64,000 nucleotides of DNA, taken from NCBI RefSeq assembly GCF_964340395.1, contig NC_135571.1, positions 6,956,453 to 7,020,452 on the forward strand, given 5' to 3'. This DNA comes from Glandiceps talaboti (lineage: Eukaryota > Hemichordata > Enteropneusta > Spengelidae). Shown in pieces: positions 52,992 through 64,000 of this stretch. Numbering within the stretch: position 1 is the first letter of the stretch; each line of letters opens with the position of its first letter. Below the pieces are notes generated by a model. The model was not told the origin of the DNA, did no database searches, and saw only the letters and a program-made list of their open reading frames with translations. Both the position numbers and the translations under genes were made by a program.

Positions 52992-57004
<4,013 letters not shown>

Positions 57005-57069
57005 TTCCAATAATCGTCAAAATGTCTTTGACGATTCCTCATCTTGTTCGTTGATCTTCTTGTGGTTGT

Positions 57070-57185
57070 TAATCGAACACTGGGCTGTTAATCCCAGCAG
57101 TATTGGGAAGTTGGTCGAATACTGGGCTGTTAATTCCAGCTGCATTGGAGGTTGGTCGAATATATGGGGATGTTAATTCCAGCTG
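57070..57185. repeat. Minisatellite, about 48-bp unit, 2.5 copies
   Basis: GGGCTGTTAATCCCAGC, GGGCTGTTAATTCCAGC and GGGATGTTAATTCCAGC, each followed by a variant of AGTATTGGGAAGTTGGTCGA. It lies directly upstream of the transporter start and makes the repetitive frame AGINSPVFDQLPN on the minus strand, which is not considered a gene. Confidence 0.8.
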
Positions 57186-57689
57186 TGTGGAAAAAAAGTC
57201 TTGGATGAATAAATCAAGCAAAGCAACACAAACCATGTTCACAAAATTTGTGATTAAAAAGATATTAACATAATACAATATAAACTGACGTGAATGACCG
57301 CACAGTGGCGTTGTTCAAGTTAGCACAGTTAATGGCCTAGCTGCGGTATCCTCGACATATAATTATCAAGTTAGTATGCGTATATTAATTACAGCCTAGA
57401 ATTTTTTATTTTATACCTTAATATTTATCATAATGAAACAGGGGGTGATTAAGTATGCTTCCGTGGTTAAGTAGATTTATAGGGGTACTTATGAATATAT
57501 ACAGAGTAAATATAATCATGGTTTTCATTAGAAGCCTGTTTTTATTTCACTGTTTAAGAGTAGCTGCAGTGCTTATCAATGTCCAATGTGAATGAACAAA
57601 GGATTCTGCTGTGTTAATTGTGTCTCTGTTATTGTTAGTCTAGAGTTGGAATATGTTTAGCTCTGTGCCAAAAACGTAATTACTGATTC
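57186..57689. other. Upstream region of the transporter gene
   Basis: Likely promoter or 5'UTR on the minus strand. Nothing specific was recognised. Confidence 0.35.
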
Positions 57690-57822
57690 ATGAGTGAAAC
57701 ACCAAGCCCACATTATTTTAGCTGTAATGTCCCATTCGTGAAACACCAAACCAACATCATTTTAGCTGTAATGTCCCATAAGTAAAACACCAAGCCTACA
57801 TCACTGTTTTTAGCTGTAATTC
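57690..57822. repeat. Minisatellite, about 49-bp unit, three copies
   Basis: GTGAAACACCAAGCCCACAT, GTGAAACACCAAACCAACAT and GTAAAACACCAAGCCTACAT, each followed by a TTTTAGCTGTAATGTCCCAT-like block. Confidence 0.85.
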
Positions 57823-57861
57823 TTTGTACTACATCGTAATATTGAATGGCGTTGCTCTTCA

Positions 57862-57960
57862 TATAGACTGTAACATACGTCATAACGTTCCAACCTCACC
57901 GGCCTCCTCTCACGAGAGGGGTTGGCCGATGTGTGAGGGCGCCCCGTCGCGGCGTACCTT
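57862..57960. mobile_element. Foldback family C, copy 2
   Basis: ATAGACTGTAACATACGTCA on the left and CGCCCCGTCGCGGCGTACCT on the right, with the core GGGGTTGGCCGATGTGTGAG. The tip carries an extra small hairpin (CCTCTCACGAGAGG). It lies about 860 bases upstream of the transporter start; copy 1 lies 230 bases downstream of its stop. Confidence 0.75.
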
Positions 57961-59777
57961 ATTTAAGTACTCTTCATAAATCAACCATGTGAACCGGTTG
58001 AATTTGGACTTCGGACGATAACAGTCATGGTGCATGCAGTGACATATTCTTACGTAACGGTCATTATATACATGTGGTACTAGTATTACTAATACAACAA
58101 ACATAAGATATGCATATAACTGTCCTTCTAGACTGTCAACAGTCGCACTCGCGTCTTTTTTTCCCTAGGTTTTATCTAAACTTAAGTCGTTGCCGCGTTC
58201 CGATCCGGCGCAATTACTATAATCGCATACTGATATCGAGGGCCGAGTTCCATTCTGGCAATTATATTAATAGACTTCGGGGCGTCTGACGTCGAACTGA
58301 ATAGATTCCAAGACCCGCGCACACACAATTAATAATATGTGAAATGTCAGCTTCTGGGTTGTATTTGTATAGGCACTTCGACAATTTGACACAATTTCAC
58401 ACATATGTGAAATGATATATATTTGGTCTTGTCATGGGGTACTGATGATATGGCAGTATGTTCCTTCGTTTGGCAATGACATTTAACACAGGTACCTGAA
58501 TCAATCTCTGTGATTTTTCTTTTAAATGTACGGTAAATTAGTCTTATTTTTAAAAAAAATTATAGAGATTGATTCGAGTACCTGTGACACTAGGCATATG
58601 CCGTAACGAACGGCTCCGGGATGATTCTTCTGTTTAATGCACCCAAAGGTAACCAGGAAACTTGTGTGACAATGTTGATCAGTCCCCCCCCCCCCGACTC
58701 GGACAACATTGCAAGTTTCATGGCTATCATATCGTCAAATGTGTCATGTCATTATGCAAATACACAGTAACGATTTACTACCAATGAGGCATGATAAAGT
58801 ACATTTTACAAGATAACTTTATAACATTAACAGGTCATTCATTTTATGCTTCAAAAATTAAGTACTGATAACTTACCTTTACACACTGTAAAATGTTTCC
58901 ACCGTAAAATGTTTCTCCACCGGACGGTTCTTATCGTGATTTCTTAGGTAAGAGAGTTTTGCATCAATATTAAACTTCGCATTGAGATTGATATTTGCCG
59001 GACTATGGTGCAATACTAAGGTTAATTATCAGCTAGACATCAAATACTGCTATCATATCTTACTATTGTCATTGGCTAACAATGGTTTATAAGACAACCA
59101 TGTTCGTGTTCAGCATGTCTCACGAGACGCGTTTCTTGACTCGGAGAGGAGGAACTTAAAGGCCCAACATTCAATCCCAGGTTCTCGCATTAATATATCT
59201 TATCGATAGAGCCGTAAGGATTTGAGAGGATTGGTCTTTTTTAGAACGTCACCATCTTTTTTTGCAGGAAACTGATGGGTTTTTTATCACATAAATACGT
59301 TGTAATTCTAATCTGACATAAATCTGTCCTTTTGAAAGTGACACGTTTCTGACGGTTCTCCTGTAATGAACTGGAAATTGTCGCCATACTTTGAACGTAT
59401 CCATTTAGCCAGTTTTCCTATAGCTCCTCTACCATTTCTCCAAAAATACTAGTCTGTAGTGACGTCATCGGTCCGGGCTCAGTTTTAGGGAAAGGGAGGA
59501 TAGACCGCGCCCTCAACGGCTGATCTGTCAGTCTACAAACATACTAGCCGGGGAAACAACACTTCAAATACTCGGCGACGTCTCTGACGACAGCTTCAAG
59601 CTTTTGTACTCTCAGTATATTATCAGTAGCACTAGAAGGTCGCCCTCTAGTGGTGAAATATACTGTTTTCTTATTGGACGCGTAAGTCACTATTACACCC
59701 TCAAAACTTGATAATAATCAAATAAAAATTAAAAATCAATATTTTCATTCTAACACGAAATGACAGTTTCGTCTGTT
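57961..59777. other. Spacer between the transporter gene and the 276-residue protein gene
   Basis: Contains a foldback at 58440-58640 and TGACGTCA at 59460-59467. If the 276-residue gene has a 5' exon, it and the promoter should be here. Confidence 0.35.
58440..58640. repeat. Inverted repeat
   Basis: ACAGGTACCTGAATCAATCT plus CTGTGATTTTT at about 58489-58519 is the inverse of AAATTATAGAGATTGATTCG plus AGTACCTGTG at about 58557-58587. Weaker pairing continues outwards (GGCAGTATG against GGCATATGCC). It may be another small foldback element or a hairpin-forming noncoding sequence. No second copy was seen. Confidence 0.6.
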
Positions 59778-60001
59778 TTGTTGTGTTGTGTTGTGTTGTG
59801 TTGTGTTGTGTTGTGTTGTGTTGTGTTGTGTTGTGTTGTGTTGTGTCGTGTCGTGTTGTGTTGTGTTGTGTTGTCACTTGCTGTGTTGTGTTGTGTTGTG
59901 TTGTGTTGTGTTGTGTTGTGTTGTGTTGTGTTGTGTTGTGTTGTGTTGTGTTGTACATGTGTTTTGTTGTGTTGTGTTGTGTTGTGTTGTGTTGTGTTGT
60001 T
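59778..60001. repeat. (TGTTG)n pentanucleotide microsatellite
   Basis: TGTTG units with TGTCG variants and two short interruptions at about 59873-59881 and 59954-59963. It ends 42 bases before the ATG of the next gene and probably lies in its last intron or its 5' leader. Confidence 0.96.
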
Positions 60002-60042
60002 TCGTTTTCTGTTAATAGTTTCATTAAACTAGTTTTCATATT

Positions 60043-60873
60043 ATGCTTCAGATCTGGATCAGCTGGTATAACCTACAAATAGCTGACGAGACGTGTACAG
60101 CTGTAACCTCTAGCAACACTCTACGACAACAGCTCATTAGGGGCTCCGATTTCTGGTATTGCGCCCCCAACGTTGACGCTATGAATAGATTATGTACCAA
60201 GATCTACCGTAAAGAAGGCGAACTGGACTGCGAATTGAAATTCCCACCGATTCCTTGCTCCAAATACGTTGTTATTGGCAACCCTAAAAAGAGAAAACCA
60301 CGGCGACCCAAGACACCCATGTGGGATCCATACGGAGGAAAACCAATCATCCAGTTTCAGAATAAAATGGACAAATGCACGATATACAGTGACGAGTATT
60401 TCAAAAGAAAAGAAGACGAGGAGGATGAAACTGTGCGTTGCTACGAAACCGTTGACGACGAGTTAGAGAAAGTTCTCCTGCCTCGTTTGGCGGGAATCGA
60501 CATAACGGCCAAACCCAAATCCCGACAAAAGAGTCGTCGTAGGCGAAGACGCCGAAGGCGAGAAAATGGTCAACGGTCAGCGTACTGGAGATTTCAAGAC
60601 GAACACGTAAACATGCAGAAAGCAGACCACTATTGTGATGTTCTCGGGCCGAAGTGTTGTGGGGTATGTTATTCTAGACGCATGCGCAATTTGGCCGCAG
60701 CGAAGAGCTACGAAAGTTTACCGATTGTGGAACTGACGGCGGCGAGTCTCGTAGCACCAACCTTGGCGTCGCAACTGGTTCGTGCCGCTAAATTGAGGCG
60801 ATCAAACCACTCCAGAAAGAGAAACAGAAATGCACTTAGGAGGGGAACAAGAGGGATAGAATCAATGGTTTAA
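60043..60873 (+). CDS. Uncharacterised basic Cys-containing protein, 276 aa
   Basis: No known family is recognised. The frame runs from ATG at 60043 to TAA at 60871-60873. The start is uncertain: TTTTCATATTATGCTTCAG just before 60052 looks like a 3' splice site, so the true protein may begin in an upstream exon and join at about residue 4. Features: Cys40, Cys51, Cys63 and Cys72 in the N-terminal part; PKKRKPRRPK (81-90), a nuclear-signal-like cluster; YGGKPIIQ (97-104); an acidic patch (KEDEEDE, 123-129); an Arg run of nine (165-173); and the motif C198-DVLG-x3-C206-x2-C209, also found in the 272-residue protein encoded tail to tail 1.9 kb away. The C terminus is basic. The Arg-rich, Cys-paired make-up would suit a nucleic-acid-binding or structural protein, but no function is claimed. 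Downstream lies an array of ATTGG repeats. Confidence 0.8.
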   Translation: MLQIWISWYNLQIADETCTAVTSSNTLRQQLIRGSDFWYCAPNVDAMNRLCTKIYRKEGELDCELKFPPIPCSKYVVIGNPKKRKPRRPKTPMWDPYGGKPIIQFQNKMDKCTIYSDEYFKRKEDEEDETVRCYETVDDELEKVLLPRLAGIDITAKPKSRQKSRRRRRRRRRENGQRSAYWRFQDEHVNMQKADHYCDVLGPKCCGVCYSRRMRNLAAAKSYESLPIVELTAASLVAPTLASQLVRAAKLRRSNHSRKRNRNALRRGTRGIESMV

Positions 60874-60879
60874 ATCACC

Positions 60880-61160
60880 GACGTCATCGGAATTGCAGCC
60901 CGTTCATTGGCTGAAATCGTGTAATGTAGCCGAATTGCACTCTGATTATTGGTTGAAACCGTGACAGTGTTACGTCGTCGAAATTGCACCAAGCTTATTG
61001 GTTGAACTCGTGTTACGTCGTCAAAGTGGTATCCCGATGATTGGCTAAAATCAAATATTATCAAAAAACCCTCCCCCCCTCCCCGACTATTGGCCGAAAT
61101 CATTTGATGATATCAAAATTGCACCTCGCTGATTGGCTTTAATTGTGTGACGTCATCATA
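60880..61160. repeat. Tandem array of about 46-bp units carrying inverted CCAAT boxes
   Basis: Six diverged units share ACGTCRTCG-AATTGCACC-(about 8 bases)-ATTGGYTGAAAYCGTG. The ATTGG pentamers start at 60906, 60948, 60997, 61040, 61089 and 61132, so spacing alternates 42, 49, 43, 49 and 43. ACGTC-type half sites lie between them, with a full TGACGTCA at 61148-61155. One unit is replaced by a C-rich patch at about 61068-61084. It begins just after the stop of the 276-residue protein and is either in its 3'UTR or an intergenic regulatory-like repeat. Confidence 0.8.
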
Positions 61161-62428
61161 ACATAACCCTTATTTGATTTACATATCTATGTTCATTTAT
61201 GAATTAGTTTTTCCAGTGTAAAATTTATCACCTTTTTTTATCAACGACATATATTAAGAAACTTGAAATTGATAGCATGAGTGTATTTGTTGTTACATTA
61301 TCATAATTTGGTTTGACTTGCCGATACTAGTATACTATAGCTATAAAGTGTACGTGTCCAGTATTACGCCACCAACGGCAAGTGGCTTGGTATATCAATT
61401 ATTGCATTGTACGATTTACACAGGTTATAACACACAATTAGTTCAAAGTGTTTTAGCACTGTGTTTTCGATCTGTCTTGCAATTGGTCGAATATCCATAC
61501 TCGACAAATTCCATAGTTATAGCTGGCCACTAGGTGGCGGTATCCTCGTCAGATTGGCAATAGTTACAGCTGACCACTCAATGCTGGAATGGTTTTTGAA
61601 CTGCTTGTGTTATAACCTGCATATGTCATTTGACCTACCGAGCGCTGATGAACGTTGTTGGTTATTTGTGAGTATTATATTTGCTGAAGCATTCATGATC
61701 ACCTAGCGTATTTACCGTGTATTTGATTCACGACTGTTTACACATGGACATCAAGTCAATGAACACAGTACCATTACTAAACGATTTACATATTCAGAGG
61801 GAATGGACTTTCGACTAAACGTGTTTGGTGTACTTTTTCAATAGAGAAATATTTGTAAGAAAAATTCACAGCTAATGATGATTTTCAGAACGAAATTTTC
61901 AGTTACGAACACTAGCGACAATTAGCCGTAAAGTAATATATAGTCTTCAAGGTAATTGGGATGTTATTAAGGTCGTTTATTTTAATTCTGGTATTCCGTG
62001 ATTGAAAGATTTCCTTCTTCTAAGGCATGTTGTTGTGTAAATATTTGTTTTCATTAACGTTTGTTGCACATAATGAGCGCCCCCTATTGTTGAATAAATT
62101 TGTGTGGTGTGATTTATTAGACAGTGTGATTGTGACTGACTCTGATTAGTTTATAAAGTTAATAGATACCTTGCTGGATTTGATTAATTGATCTAGTAAG
62201 ATCAAGATGGAATGCATCTGTTAACCGCTAGCCCAGGTACAGCTTGGTTTTATACATGGAACAACAGGAAATTTCCCGTCTCTGACTTTTCACTTTGCTT
62301 GTCTGCCTATCGACGTTTACCCCTACCCTTTCCCCGACTCTCTTCGTCCCTCCCCTCAGAGCCTCTCAGGGGAATGGCGTGATACATGGGTCGGTTACAT
62401 TCTTGTCATGCATTTCAATAACCACCAC

Positions 62429-62434
<6 letters not shown>
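61161..62434. other. Spacer between the convergent gene pair
   Basis: AT-rich, with only chance frames of up to 81 codons. AATAAA at 62093-62098 is the first exact plus-strand signal that I found after the 276-residue gene. Confidence 0.4.

Positions 62435-62464
<30 letters not shown>
62435..62464. repeat. Poly(A) tract, 30 bases
   Basis: An uninterrupted A run after CCACCACATTTGT. It might be the tail of an old retroposed sequence inserted in plus orientation, but no source sequence, polyadenylation signal close upstream or target-site duplication was recognised. Confidence 0.9.
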
Positions 62465-62467
<3 letters not shown>

Positions 62468-62564
62468 ACTCTCTCTATTCCCTTCCCCTTGTAATTACTG
62501 AAGGCTCCCTAACTGTCCAGCATGTAAAGCCAAATGTACAACATACTTTTTAAATGTTATATAT

Positions 62565-62570
62565 TTTATT
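62565..62570 (-). terminator. Candidate polyadenylation signal of the 272-residue protein gene
   Basis: TTTATT on the plus strand reads AATAAA on the minus strand, about 242 bases past the stop at 62812. Confidence 0.45.
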
Positions 62571-62811
62571 TGCACTAGAATGTGATTCATATTTTGATTG
62601 TCATCATGATCGCGAATAATGATGGTGATAGGGGGTCCGTATATGAGCAGTAATATCCCAATATTATTATGAGTTGAAATAAACTTCTTCAAATACACAG
62701 ATAAAAGCAGATTCATGTCCCAAGAAATTATTAGATGGACCACTTTCTTAAAGTGTGATACAGAACTTCACAAATTGCTGCGTAAATACTGACAAGTTCA
62801 ATTCTTCGTTG

Positions 62812-63630
62812 TTACACCGTTGGTGGCGCAAAATTCCTTTCCCACTCCACAGGTGAGTTTGCAGGAGCTGGTCGTTCAGGTATTCCGTCGATGACGTCAT
62901 CCTTGAACCGAACCCTAACACCTGACATGCGCCGTGGCCTTCTCATCACTCGGCGATGAATCTCGTTATCAGTGACGCAATCTCCGGTGAAGTATTTCCT
63001 CCCCAGTACGCTTCCGCCATGAGAGTGGTCGGAAGGTGCCGGGGAGAGCTGACCAGAAGATGACGCGTTTGATGGGTGTCGTCTGTCTTCCGCAGATAAG
63101 CGCGTTTCTGCGCACAGAGTTCGAGGATTGATTTCTCGGACCGGCGGGAAATTTCTGATGTAGTCAAATTCATTTTCTATTCTCTTCTTTTCACGCATAC
63201 AGTCGCGACAAGAATATACACCCAAGACTTCGCAAAATTCTTTCGCCAATCTTGCCCTGGACGATGGCGTTATTCTTTCCGGAGAACTTGGGAAATTTGT
63301 TCGCCCACAGATCTGTCCTCTTCGCTGCAGCTGACACAAACAGCATGTGTTATTTTTTCTGTATCCACTCTGGACTCGTTCGTTGGGAAATCGTGTCATC
63401 GATTCGCAAGCATTGTTTATTACTGGCAACTTTTGAGCGATAGGGCGCCCGTCCTGTCCATAGTATACGTTCTTTTGTCTTTCAATGTAGTCCGACAACG
63501 AGTGTCTCATTTGCATAATCTCGTACTTGATCTCGCGATCACTCTTTTTGCGAAGAGTATCACCGCTGTAGTCATCAAAAGCATTGTAAAAAGTCGGTTG
63601 CGTGATTCGTCGTCTCTGAAAGGTTTGCAT
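62812..63630 (-). CDS. Uncharacterised Cys-rich protein, 272 aa, paralogue of the convergent neighbour
   Basis: No known family is recognised. One uninterrupted frame runs from ATG at 63630 (MQTFQRRRITQPTF) to TAA. Features: YGQDGRPIAQ (58-66); a Cys group at 96-108 (CCLC and IC); C133-EVLG-x3-C141-x2-C144, which aligns without gaps to C198-DVLG-x3-C206-x2-C209 of the 276-residue protein, with further identities at R, P and V downstream; a Ser/Pro-rich linker (about 186-206); an Arg-rich patch (MRRPRRM, 229-235); and RVRF (239-242), a PP1-docking-like sequence. Paired Cys residues could bind metal or crosslink, which is inference. No signal peptide or membrane helix is seen. The two genes face each other tail to tail, which suggests an old inverted duplication. 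Confidence 0.85.
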   Translation of the reverse strand: MQTFQRRRITQPTFYNAFDDYSGDTLRKKSDREIKYEIMQMRHSLSDYIERQKNVYYGQDGRPIAQKLPVINNACESMTRFPNERVQSGYRKNNTCCLCQLQRRGQICGRTNFPSSPERITPSSRARLAKEFCEVLGVYSCRDCMREKKRIENEFDYIRNFPPVREINPRTLCAETRLSAEDRRHPSNASSSGQLSPAPSDHSHGGSVLGRKYFTGDCVTDNEIHRRVMRRPRRMSGVRVRFKDDVIDGIPERPAPANSPVEWERNFAPPTV

Positions 63631-63777
63631 CGTTCAGTCACGGTGTTGGTTATACACGTTACTCCAGTGAATGGTTGTTAGCATTGCACTGATAAACGTC
63701 CAAACCAGTGACTAGTGTGGTTGTCATAATAAGGATAAACTCTACTGTAGATAGAAACAAACAAAATAATAATTACA
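63631..63777. other. Upstream flank of the 272-residue protein gene
   Basis: Short flank before a microsatellite; it should hold the minus-strand 5'UTR or promoter. Nothing specific was recognised. Confidence 0.35.
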
Positions 63778-63835
63778 GATGATGATGGTGAAGATGATAA
63801 TGATGATGATGATGATGATGAGCATGTTGATCATG

Positions 63836-63868
<33 letters not shown>

Positions 63869-64000
63869 ATAGTGGTTGTGATTGTGGTGGTGATGGTGGT
63901 GGTGGTAGTGGTGGTGGTGGTGATGGTGGTGGTAATGGTGGTGGTAATGGTGATGGTGGTGGTGGTAGTGGTGGTGATGGTGGTGGTGGTAATGGTGGTG
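63778..64000. repeat. (GAT)n/(GGT)n trinucleotide microsatellite, runs off the window
   Basis: GAT units with GATCAT variants, then GGT units with GAT and AAT variants up to the window end. Confidence 0.95.

Noticed and set aside
57069-57278. 69-codon minus-strand frame with repeated AGINSPVFDQLPN
   Set aside because: The peptide repeat is the 48-bp minisatellite read in frame; it cannot be joined in phase to the transporter.

Overview
This is a eukaryotic nuclear window, most likely from an invertebrate animal. It has spliced genes with GT-AG introns, long gene-poor AT-rich spacers, very long tetranucleotide microsatellites and several families of small inverted-repeat elements. A rhodopsin-class GPCR and an SLC16-type transporter point to a metazoan. 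The phylum cannot be fixed from sequence; a marine deuterostome or lophotrochozoan is a guess.

I support seven protein-coding genes. In order they are: a 607-residue disordered protein with an acidic tail (11137-12960, +); a seven-transmembrane receptor (15819-16949, -); a 464-residue disordered Ser/Thr/Pro-rich protein (24975-26369, +); a 375-residue Ser/Arg-rich protein with a Cys cluster (36396-37523, -); a four-exon monocarboxylate-transporter-like gene (52992-57004, -), assembled here by matching splice sites and phase; a 276-residue basic Cys-containing protein (60043-60873, +); and a 272-residue Cys-rich protein (62812-63630, -). The last two lie tail to tail about 1.9 kb apart and share a Cys motif, so they look like divergent paralogues. 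Five of the seven genes encode low-complexity basic proteins in one uninterrupted coding exon and match no family I recognise. They may form a lineage-restricted set, possibly cytoskeletal, ciliary or sperm-related, but that is inference.

The rest is repeat and spacer. Tetranucleotide arrays of TCTG/CAGA, TATC and TATG type lie at about 7.8, 9.0, 14.0, 22.7, 34.5, 48.4, 53.7 and 55 kb. ATG, TAG, CAC, CAA, AT, TTGA, TTTA and TGTTG arrays are also present. At least four small foldback or non-autonomous transposon-like families recur (A: about 2.1, 18.0, 21.5, 44.0 and 53.5 kb; B: 33.7, 43.6 and 47.1 kb; C: 52.7 and 57.9 kb; D: 19.0 and 39.5 kb). There are also single foldbacks at 3.9-4.9, 51.2-51.6 and 58.4-58.6 kb and a tRNA-derived SINE-like unit at 15.3 kb. 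I saw no reverse transcriptase, transposase, integrase or capsid reading frame, no functional tRNA or rRNA gene, and no CRISPR array.

The most interesting items are the convergent pair with its CxVLG-x3-CxxC module, the six-copy array of inverted CCAAT boxes with alternating spacing between those two genes, the transporter whose conserved N-terminal motif lies in another frame just upstream of its start, the excess of the octamer TGACGTCA, and a CAGA microsatellite that sits in the middle of a mobile element.
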